DNA of 64,000 bases from JALYXV01 sp963791545 (lineage in GTDB: Bacteria; Actinomycetota; Acidimicrobiia; Acidimicrobiales; Palsa-688), in the NCBI GenBank assembly GCA_963791545.1, contig CAWBSR010000001.1:1-64000 (forward strand), read 5' to 3'. The position numbers were made by a program, and so were the translations under genes. The notes below the pieces were generated by a model. It had not been told where the DNA came from, made no database searches, and saw only the letters and a program-made list of their open reading frames with translations. Below are positions 18,675 to 25,327 of this stretch, piece by piece (the first letter of the stretch is position 1; every line of letters starts with the position of its first letter).

Positions 18675-18983
18675 GAGCACCCTTCACTTTGCACGCACCA
18701 TCAGGAGTGCGTCGCGTGTCGGCTTGTTGAAGTTATCTGAAGGCTACTTAGCGGAGGGACGGCAGGCCTGAGCCGTTCGCGTCATTATCGACGACACCAG
18801 GGCGCGGCGACCACGGCACCGCTGCTCCCTCGTCATGCCCGTTCGCGATCCTCGCGAGCCGGACCCACGAGTGCAGATCACCCCCCATATCATGGGAGAA
18901 AAGAGCCGGGATTGAGCGGTCCGATCCCGGGACGCATCGACGGGGCCGCCTAGGCCAAACTCGAGATCATCGACGATCAGCCG

Positions 18984-19019
18984 AGCCCGCTCGCCCTATT
19001 GATGCGGGACGAGCGGGCT
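18984..19019. terminator. Hairpin downstream of the surface-protein gene
   Basis: AGCCCGCTCG and CGAGCGGGCT form a perfect 10-bp stem, which an inner CCC/GGG can extend, about 35 bp past the stop of the gene at 19053. There is no T run. It probably ends or stabilises that transcript. The rest of 18675-19052 shows nothing else. Confidence 0.6.
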
Positions 19020-19052
19020 GGGGGCGAGTCTGGGTGTGCCGGTTCGAGGTTT

Positions 19053-20534
19053 TCAGGCTTTGGTGCCGGGGCGGGTGGGGCGGCGGGAAAGCAGGACGAG
19101 GAGGCTTCCGACGCTGAGGGCCATCAGGGCGAGGAGCATCATCGGGGTGGTGTTGGTGCCCGTCGCTGCCAAGCCGGCGGCGGAGCCGGTTGCCTGGAAT
19201 CTGGCGGTGGTGGAGCCGGCCGCCAGGTGTTTTGTGGAGTTGGTGGCGGAGCTGAGTGAGGTCGCGTTTGCGGCTGTCTGCGCTAGCGCCTCGTGGGTGG
19301 GGCTGACTACGAGTACTACCGGGGGCAGCGTGGTGGCGGCGATGACCGCTGTGGGGAACGGGCCCGGGGTGACGACCGGGGGGACCACTACCGGCGGGAC
19401 CACCGGGGGGGTGACAACCGGCGGGATGACAACCGGGGGGGTGACAACCGGCGGGATGACAACCGGCGGGACCACTACCGGGGGGGTGACAACCGGGGGG
19501 GTGACAACCGGCGGGATGACAACCGGGGGGGTGACAACCGGCGGGGTGACAACCGGCGGGATGACAACCGGGGGGACAACCGGCGGGATGACAACCGGCG
19601 GGACAACCGGCGGGGTGACAACCGGCGGGGTGACAACCGGGGGGACAACCGGCGGGATGACAACCGGAGGGGTGACAACCGGCGGGACAACCGGCGGGGT
19701 GACAACCGGCGGGGTGACAACCGGGGGAATAACCGGCGGGACCACCACAGGCGGGACAACCGGCGGGACCACCACAGGGGGGAGAACCGGCGGGACCACC
19801 ACGGGAGGAACAACGGGGGGGACCACGGGGGGGACCACCACAGGCGGGACCACGGGGGGGACGACGACGGGGGGGACGATGGGGGGGACGACTGGTTGGG
19901 GGATGATGTTGTTGGTTATCGACACGGTGCAGGTGACATAGCCGCCGCCGCCGCCGCCGGAGCCGTTGCATTGGTCGACGAGTACGGGCAGGGCCGAGGT
20001 TTGGGTGGAGGGGGTGACGTCGCATTTCACTCGCATGGTGCCGCCGCCGCCGTTGCCGGAGTTGTTGCACTGGGTGATGGTGGCGTTGGTGGTGTTGCCG
20101 ATTTGGCCGCACAGCACGGTGGGTTCGGTGCCTCCGCCGGCGCCTGATGCGTTGCACTGGTTGATGGTGGCGGCGACGGTGGGGGCGACTCCGGTGATGT
20201 TGTTGACGATGTGGACGTTGCAGGTGACGGTGCCGCCGCCGCCGGCGCCTGATCCGTTGCACTGGTTGACGGCGGTGGTGAGGCTGGTCGAGGGGGTGGT
20301 GGAGGTGGTGCACGGCAGGGCCGCGTTGGCGGCGCCGTGGCATTCTTTGACCGTGACGGTGGAACTGGTGGTGCCGGTGGCGAGGTCGAGGTTGTTGGTG
20401 ATGGTCACCTCGCAGGCGACGGCTTGGCCGCCCACGTTGTCGCTGCCATTGCACTGGTTGACCGCCGCCACAGGAGCGCCAGACGGGGGGCAGGCAGCAG
20501 CAGCAGCGGCGACGGCGGGGGCGGCGGTTTTCAT
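19053..20534 (-). CDS. Cell-wall surface protein with QCN repeats, Pro-Val tract and LAATG sorting signal
   Basis: 493 residues from the ATG at 20534. After a short Ala-rich start come six units of about 30-40 residues with the pattern QCNGSG-GGGG-V-C-V-I-TNN (NQCNGSDNVGG, KECHGAANAALPC, NQCNGSGAGGG, NQCNASGAGGG, QCNNSGNGGGG, DQCNGSGGGGGG), each with two cysteines. About 175 residues of PPVV/PPVVTPPVVI repeats follow, likely a stiff cell-wall spanning stalk. The C-terminus has GLAATGTNTTPMMLLALMAL, a membrane stretch and RRPTRPG: a LAxTG signal of the sortase-E kind. No signal peptide is present in this frame; it lies in the overlapping frame at 20531, so the two may be one gene split by a frameshift. 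Confidence 0.75.
   Translation of the reverse strand: MKTAAPAVAAAAAACPPSGAPVAAVNQCNGSDNVGGQAVACEVTITNNLDLATGTTSSTVTVKECHGAANAALPCTTSTTPSTSLTTAVNQCNGSGAGGGGTVTCNVHIVNNITGVAPTVAATINQCNASGAGGGTEPTVLCGQIGNTTNATITQCNNSGNGGGGTMRVKCDVTPSTQTSALPVLVDQCNGSGGGGGGYVTCTVSITNNIIPQPVVPPIVPPVVVPPVVPPVVVPPVVPPVVPPVVVPPVLPPVVVPPVVPPVVVPPVIPPVVTPPVVTPPVVPPVVTPPVVIPPVVPPVVTPPVVTPPVVPPVVIPPVVPPVVIPPVVTPPVVTPPVVIPPVVTPPVVTPPVVVPPVVIPPVVTPPVVIPPVVTPPVVPPVVVPPVVTPGPFPTAVIAATTLPPVVLVVSPTHEALAQTAANATSLSSATNSTKHLAAGSTTARFQATGSAAGLAATGTNTTPMMLLALMALSVGSLLVLLSRRPTRPGTKA
19371..19900. repeat. Long low-complexity Pro-Val coding repeat
   Basis: About 530 bp of short units such as GTGACAACCGGCGGG and GGGACCACCGGCGG (plus strand) repeated with small changes, coding on the minus strand for PPVV, PPVVT and PPVVIPPVV. 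The repeats are near-identical in DNA as well as protein, so recombination could change the stalk length, and assembly may be unreliable here. Confidence 0.9.
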
Positions 20535-21112
20535 CGGGGGCGTCGCGCTAGTGCGGCGGCGGCGAGGGGGGCGGTCGGTGAGGCGGGAGCGCCGGGGGCG
20601 GGAAGCAGGCGGGCCGCGCTGATGGCGGCGTTGGCGGCGCTGGCGGCGGCGGTGGCGGCGGTGGCGGCGGTGGCGCCGGGCGGCGTGGCCGCCGACGCGG
20701 CGCGCCCCGCCGGGGGCCGGGTCACGCCGCTGAGCGCTTGGCGTTTGGCGGCCGCGGCCGCGACCGCGGCCGCGGTCGCTTGAGGAGGGGTCGGGGGGGC
20801 CGCCAAGGCGGCGGCGGGGGCCGGTACTGCGACGGCGGCGCCGCCCGGGGCCAACATGGCCGGCGGCCCGCTTCGGTGGTGGCCGGCGGGGCTCGCCTGG
20901 GCGGCGGCGGGGGGCGCCGCCGGGAGGGTCTCCTGGGCGGAGGCGGCGTTGTGCCACGCCCCCCACGCCAGGATCAAGAAGAGCGCGACTACAGTCCCGG
21001 CCGCCCAAACGGCGAGCTTCGGTGTCAACGTGTGGGGGGATCGATCCGACGGCAGCGGGGCGAAGTCAGCGGCAAGCACAGTTGTGCCTTTCTGGTGAGC
21101 CAGGTGGTACAT
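20531..21112 (-). CDS. Signal-anchor and Ala-rich N-terminal part of the surface protein
   Basis: About 193 residues from ATG 21112, which has AAAGGA 12 nt upstream; ATG 21145 in the same frame is also possible. A cytoplasmic start (MYHLAHQKGTTVLAADFA) is followed by the hydrophobic segment LAVWAAGTVVALFLILAWGA and a probable signal-peptidase site ending ASAQET. After that comes an Ala/Pro-rich low-complexity region. The TGA at 20531-20533 overlaps the ATG of the next gene (ATGA). One extra base in the C5 run at 20536-20540 would join the two frames into one exported protein of about 690 residues. Whether this is coupling, frameshifting, phase variation or a sequence error cannot be told here. 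Confidence 0.7.
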   Translation of the reverse strand: MYHLAHQKGTTVLAADFAPLPSDRSPHTLTPKLAVWAAGTVVALFLILAWGAWHNAASAQETLPAAPPAAAQASPAGHHRSGPPAMLAPGGAAVAVPAPAAALAAPPTPPQATAAAVAAAAAKRQALSGVTRPPAGRAASAATPPGATAATAATAAASAANAAISAARLLPAPGAPASPTAPLAAAALARRPR

Positions 21113-21150
21113 CTCAAGGTTGGGTCCTTTAACGGTTTCCGGCATGACGT

Positions 21151-21176
21151 GTTTGCACCCGACGACTAGTGCAAAC
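21151..21176. promoter_or_regulatory. Inverted repeat upstream of the surface-protein gene
   Basis: GTTTGCAC (21151-21158) and GTGCAAAC (21169-21176) with 10 bp between, one helical turn, centred about 50 bp before the ATG at 21112. The geometry fits an operator for a dimeric repressor; a leader hairpin is also possible. Confidence 0.55.
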
Positions 21177-21531
21177 GCATCGGAATACCGGCACCCCGTG
21201 CCCGACGGAGACGAACCCCCCCCCCGGAAAGCCGAACGGGCAAAGAGAAAAGATGTGTTCGGTTCCAGCGCGATTCGACAATCACCGTTGCCGACGCAAC
21301 CAAATGACCACCGGCGCCACCGCGAGAGCCGATACTCGCATCGCGCTCTGCGGGCTCCCCTCCGAAACAAACCCCCAAAAAACCCCGCCGCGCCGCGACC
21401 GCCGTCGCGCCCGACCAGTGAAAACACGATGGGGCACGGCGACACGAGGCGACAGTCCAAGAGATAGCCGAGCGGTGGCCGGCGCCACCGGTACTCCTGA
21501 TCTGCTACCAGTGCCGACCCGACCGACCTGT

Positions 21532-21924
21532 TTATCGAGACCGTCCACGTCGCGGGTTGAGGCGCACCGCGCACCCGATACAGGTGACAGCGGTTGGCAA
21601 GGCCGCCAGTCGCTCGGATCCGATCATGGCGCCGCAGTGCTTGCAGCGGCCGTACGTTCCGCTGCCCAGCCGGACGATGGCGTGGTTCACATCGGCCAGG
21701 TGCGCCTGGGCGGCCACCAGGAGCCCATGGGCCAGTGCGTACTCGATAGCCGGCGTCGACCCATCCGGGTCGTGCTCGTCGTCGCGACCTTCAGTCATGG
21801 CGGCGGCCGAGACGGCCTCGTACTCTTCCGCCCGCCTGGCCCACTGCTCCAGCGCCCGTTGCCGCTCTTCGTCCAGGAATGCCGCGAGTTCGGGCTGCTC
21901 GTCCCCGGCCCGGTTTCCGTCCAT
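21532..21924 (-). CDS. DksA/TraR-family zinc-finger protein
   Basis: 130 residues. The N-terminal about 90 residues are helical and charged, coiled-coil-like (FLDEERQRALEQWARRAEEYE). The C-terminus holds the four-cysteine zinc finger GRCKHCGAMIGSERL and ALPTAVTCIGCA. DksA/TraR proteins enter the RNA-polymerase secondary channel and alter transcription. The acidic pair at the coiled-coil tip expected in DksA is not clear, so the exact role is open. Actinobacteria carry many such paralogues; the place beside a conjugation remnant recalls TraR of plasmids, but a chromosomal origin is just as possible. Confidence 0.88.
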   Translation of the reverse strand: MDGNRAGDEQPELAAFLDEERQRALEQWARRAEEYEAVSAAAMTEGRDDEHDPDGSTPAIEYALAHGLLVAAQAHLADVNHAIVRLGSGTYGRCKHCGAMIGSERLAALPTAVTCIGCAVRLNPRRGRSR

Positions 21925-22193
21925 TAGGCGGCGTCGAATCTCGGAGGACCGATGGCCGGACGGGAGACGACGCTATTCCGGAACCCTCGAAGACCTCCAG
22001 CATTGCCATCCGACTCCTGCAATCGGTAAGCAGGGTGGCTGGTCATCGCAACATATTGCCCTGCTCTTCGCCGGTGTCGATTGGCAGCCTTGGCTGCAAA
22101 TGGTCACAAGTCGAGCGCTGCGGCGGCCGCACTCGTCGAGTCGTCGATGACGGGGAGTTCCGGGCCCGATCCTCCCACGCAGGCTGGCTGCAG

Positions 22194-23678
22194 TTACCGG
22201 GAGCGGAGACCCCGGGCCAGGGGCAGGGTCCAGGTGAACGCTTCGGCTTGCTGACCGTACAGCCGGCGCAGCTCCAGATTCGATTGCCGGGCCGCCTGCT
22301 CGACCTCGGCGCACGCGACCTCAAGTTGCTGGGTGCTGGCGGCGCTGACAGTGACGTAGCCGGAAAACCGGAACTCGGCGTGGCCGTCGGCCAGCTCGGA
22401 CTCCCGCTGGATCACCCCCTCGGCTTCCTTTTGGCGTCGGGCGGTGGTGAGGAAGCCCGCCTTCTGGCGGAGTTTCTCGTCGGCCACATCGGCGGTGCGG
22501 GCCGCCTCCACCTCTCGGGCGGCACGGGCGGGAGGGATCGGGGCCATCACCACCGAGGCGGCGCGACAACCCGACGACGTCAGCAGCAACGGGCTCAGGA
22601 AGTCGGGTCCCACCTCAATGCGGGGCCACTCGGCGATCCAGTAGGTGGCGTGCCACGAGCCGTCGGCGCGCCAGGCTCGCCAACCTTCGTCGCTCCCCAT
22701 GGGCCACGCCTGGCTGCGAGTCCGATCCCCGCCGAGTTGAGAGTGAGGCGCCTTGGCCGGGGGGTCGAAGGCGGAACGGAGGGTAGTGGCCACCTCGTCG
22801 ACGGCCAGCACCCGCTCGACCATCAACTCCGCGTGGCGGAGCTGGCCCTCCAGGAGCCGGAGCTCCCGGCGCAGGACACCGCACACGGCCGATTGACCCC
22901 GCCCGAACGAACGGGCGGCCCGCGCCGCCCTGCGGAGATGGATGGCGACAACCACCACCGAAGCGTGGGCCTGGCCGACCGGCCCTGCGGCACCGATCAG
23001 CTCGGCGTAGCTCTCCCGGGCGGCGTCGTCGACGGTGGGACCGACGCCCGATACTCGGGCCGATTCCTCGAGGTACCGGCGCAAGCCGTCGCGGTCGCCC
23101 GGCATGGCCCTTTCCACCCACTGGACACGGTGAACGGGGCTGCCGTCGCGGCACAACCCGGCCAGCACCGCGCCCCAGGCGTCGAGGCGCCGGCGCTTCT
23201 CCGTGGGATCGAGAAGGGAAAAAGACCGCCCGCGGACGGCCAGCATGGCGGCCAGGGTTCCCGCCTTGACGTCTCGCACCACGCCCATCGAGGGGGAGCC
23301 GGGGACCTCAGGGGCGGCGAAGACGTGGACCCCTGCCAGCGCCTCGGGTGGGGCGGCGCGGGGAGGACCGCAGAGGGTCGTCCCCACCTGAGGACCGTCG
23401 CTGCGTTCGGGTTGCCTAACCCGGCGCTGCAGCCACGACGCCGCGAATGGCGCCCAGCCTCCTGCGGTCTTACCGGCCACGTTCCAGCATGCTGCGGCGC
23501 CGGTGGCCGCAACCACGGAGATGGCCAGCATCGGCCCCGCCACGGTGGGAACGAGTCGCAGCACGATCAGTGCGATCACACCGCCCGCGGCCGCGACCAG
23601 GAGCTGGGTCCCGCTCACGCCGGCGATGAGTCCTCGCCGCTCCAAGGGAGGGAACCGGTAACGGCTCTCAGCTGCCAC
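22194..23678 (-). CDS. SCO6880-family conjugation/type IV secretion protein
   Basis: 494 residues from GTG 23678. The N-terminus has two hydrophobic stretches (LLVAAAGGVIALIVLRLVP and PMLAISVVAATGAAACW), as in PrgI/VirB3-like inner-membrane parts. The rest is the large soluble region typical of the family, with GVVRDVKAGTLAAMLAVRG, AFDPPAKAPHSQLGG, WHATYWIAEWPR and VEQAARQSNLELRRLYGQQ near the end. The family is found in actinobacterial conjugative elements directly before a VirB4-type ATPase. Here that ATPase is missing downstream. Its start overlaps the end of the VirB6-like gene by 11 bp, so they are one operon. Confidence 0.85.
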   Translation of the reverse strand: MAAESRYRFPPLERRGLIAGVSGTQLLVAAAGGVIALIVLRLVPTVAGPMLAISVVAATGAAACWNVAGKTAGGWAPFAASWLQRRVRQPERSDGPQVGTTLCGPPRAAPPEALAGVHVFAAPEVPGSPSMGVVRDVKAGTLAAMLAVRGRSFSLLDPTEKRRRLDAWGAVLAGLCRDGSPVHRVQWVERAMPGDRDGLRRYLEESARVSGVGPTVDDAARESYAELIGAAGPVGQAHASVVVVAIHLRRAARAARSFGRGQSAVCGVLRRELRLLEGQLRHAELMVERVLAVDEVATTLRSAFDPPAKAPHSQLGGDRTRSQAWPMGSDEGWRAWRADGSWHATYWIAEWPRIEVGPDFLSPLLLTSSGCRAASVVMAPIPPARAAREVEAARTADVADEKLRQKAGFLTTARRQKEAEGVIQRESELADGHAEFRFSGYVTVSAASTQQLEVACAEVEQAARQSNLELRRLYGQQAEAFTWTLPLARGLRSR

Positions 23679-24957
23679 GGCCCGCCTCCGCCAGCGACTC
23701 GGGGTCGCATGGGGGCGCCGAAGGGGCGACCGCGGCCGAAGTCAGGGGGAGGCGTTCGGGCGTCGCCCCGGACGGAATCTGCACGTTGTTGAGCTGTCCG
23801 CCCGGCTCCCATTGGTGACCGCCGGAGGCCGCAGGATCTTTTCCGTTGTCCTTGAGCGCGGTTTCGGCGGTCGCCGCCTCGGCGCCGGCGATCGCCTGGC
23901 GAGCCATGGTGACGGCCGCCCGGCTGGCGGCGGCGACCGGGCGTCGCTCCATCCGCTCCAGGTGGCCGATCACCCCGGCCTCGACGATGGGCACCAGTCG
24001 CAGCAGGGCGAAGGGAGCCAAGGCGGCCAGCAACAACAATGCCGCGCCCTGCATGACAGTTGCGATGCCGTCGCCGGCGGTGACCATCCCTGCGGCCAGG
24101 CCGAGCACCACCACGATCACGAACTTGCTGAGGATCAGGGCGACCAGCACCTCGATCATGCGTTTCGTCCAGGCCACCGTGCCCCGCCACACCAGGCCGC
24201 TGAGCACCAGGGGAAGGAACAACACCACCACGTAGATGGCGCTGGTCCGCAGCAACAGCTCGATCCAGATGAGCAGGGCGCCGGCCATCAGAAGGAGCAT
24301 GACCACAATCCCGAGGAAGGTTCCGAGACCCGGAGCGCCTGCGCCGCCGAGCGTCGTGACCGCGTCCGCGAGCGCGGTGGTGGCCCGATTCACGCTGGCG
24401 TTCATGTCGCCGGTCACAAAGGTGGTGGCGGCATCGGTGGCCTGGAGGGCCTGCTCGGTCAACAGGATCGACACGGCTCCGCCCACGATCGCCACGGGGA
24501 CGTATACCCCGCCGGCGCGAACCAGTTGCCCGACGTCGCGGTGGATGATCGCGCTAATCAGGCCCACCAGCATCATGGGCAGGAGGACCAGCAGCGCCAG
24601 GCTGCGCATCACGTTGAAGTGGCTGTCGAACCATTGGCGGCCCAGCCTTACCCTCGTGGTCTCTGACATCGCAGTCGCCACCTGGGCGAGGACCAGCCGG
24701 ACGCCGTCGGCGACGAAGGTCCCAAACGCCGTGAACACGGCCTGGGCCATGGCGCTTGCGGCCGACGCCCCGACGCCGCCGAGCGGATCGCAGCCGAGGA
24801 CAGGAAGACAGGGCAGCCGACCCAAGTCGGTCGGAACCTGAGTGGGGGCGGGCCGAACCGGCGGCACCAACGCCTCGGGCTCGGCGACGGCCGGGGCGGC
24901 CGCCATCAACAGCACACCTACGAGGAGGACGGCGCACGCCCATGGGCCCCGCTTCAT
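23668..24957 (-). CDS. VirB6/TrbL-like conjugation membrane channel protein
   Basis: 429 residues from ATG 24957, which overlaps the stop of the pilin-like gene (ATGA). A signal peptide (WACAVLLVGVLLMAAAPAVA) is followed by about six membrane segments, for example LALLVLLPMMLVGLISAII, VYVPVAIVGGAVSILL, FLGIVVMLLLMAGALLIWI, YVVVLFLPLVLSGLVW and ILSKFVIVVVLGLAAG. WIELLLRTSAIYVVVLFLPL is the part best conserved in TrbL/VirB6 proteins, which form the inner-membrane part of the transfer channel. The C-terminal about 100 residues are cytoplasmic and low in complexity. Second gene of the pilin-VirB6-SCO6880 operon. Confidence 0.82.
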   Translation of the reverse strand: MKRGPWACAVLLVGVLLMAAAPAVAEPEALVPPVRPAPTQVPTDLGRLPCLPVLGCDPLGGVGASAASAMAQAVFTAFGTFVADGVRLVLAQVATAMSETTRVRLGRQWFDSHFNVMRSLALLVLLPMMLVGLISAIIHRDVGQLVRAGGVYVPVAIVGGAVSILLTEQALQATDAATTFVTGDMNASVNRATTALADAVTTLGGAGAPGLGTFLGIVVMLLLMAGALLIWIELLLRTSAIYVVVLFLPLVLSGLVWRGTVAWTKRMIEVLVALILSKFVIVVVLGLAAGMVTAGDGIATVMQGAALLLLAALAPFALLRLVPIVEAGVIGHLERMERRPVAAASRAAVTMARQAIAGAEAATAETALKDNGKDPAASGGHQWEPGGQLNNVQIPSGATPERLPLTSAAVAPSAPPCDPESLAEAGRGS

Positions 24958-25253
24958 CCCTTGACCGTGTTGCCCAGAGTGTTGAAAAAGCCGACCACAT
25001 GGGGCGCCGCCCCGATCAACAGGGCGGCGGCGCCGGAGATGATGACGCCCTTCCGACCGCTGTAGGCCTGATGGTAGTTCTGTGAATGCTGGCCGAAGGC
25101 CCACGCCACGGCACCGATCAGCATGCCGATCAAGGCCGCGATCAGGGCCCACCCACCGATCCCATTGGTGAGTTTCTGTAGGACATCGGCCCCCGGTAGC
25201 TGCTGGGGATCGGGATTGAAAGGGATTCCGGCAAGTAGGACCGACAGAGCCAT
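24954..25253 (-). CDS. VirB2/TrbC-like pilin subunit
   Basis: 99 residues from ATG 25253, chosen because AAGGAGGG lies just upstream; an in-frame ATG at 25307 would add 18 polar residues. Two hydrophobic helices (GWALIAALIGMLIGAVAWAF and IISGAAALLIGAAPHVVGFF) joined by a short charged loop (SQNYHQAYSGRKG) give the usual VirB2-like hairpin. It is the first gene of the conjugation operon, coupled to the VirB6-like gene. Length and shape fit actinobacterial conjugation pilins, though this class is poorly conserved. Confidence 0.75.
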   Translation of the reverse strand: MALSVLLAGIPFNPDPQQLPGADVLQKLTNGIGGWALIAALIGMLIGAVAWAFGQHSQNYHQAYSGRKGVIISGAAALLIGAAPHVVGFFNTLGNTVKG

Positions 25254-25293
25254 GCGCCCTCCTTGGTAGTAACCAGCTGACCTACTCAGTCTT

Positions 25294-25310
25294 TCATATC
25301 TTTTCATGAT
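25294..25310 (-). promoter_or_regulatory. AT-rich motif shared with 5069-5085
   Basis: TCATATCTTTTCATGAT, 15 of 17 bases equal to the copy near the VirB4 remnant. It lies in the 74-bp gap between the divergent pilin operon and relaxase gene. On the minus strand it reads AAAAGATATGAAAG, with TATGAA as a possible -10 for the pilin operon. Confidence 0.4.
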
Positions 25311-25327
25311 GTGCTAGTCCTTTCTTT

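Noticed and set aside
19371..19900. Possible CRISPR array
   Set aside because: Units are short, run together without unique spacers, and keep a coding frame.
19036..19941. Plus-strand frame rich in Thr-Gly repeats
   Set aside because: Antisense reading of the same repeat tract; the minus-strand frame has the signal anchor, cysteine modules and sorting signal.
18967..20454. Long His/Arg/Pro-rich frame on the minus strand
   Set aside because: A shifted reading of the Pro-Val repeat gene; composition is that of a repeat shadow and there is no ribosome-binding site.
21130..21200. Possible c-di-GMP (GEMM) riboswitch before the surface-protein gene
   Set aside because: The conserved GEMM core was not found; only a simple dyad is present.
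21879..23792. 637-codon plus-strand frame
   Set aside because: Antisense shadow of the SCO6880 gene; Gly/His/Arg-rich composition and no domain.
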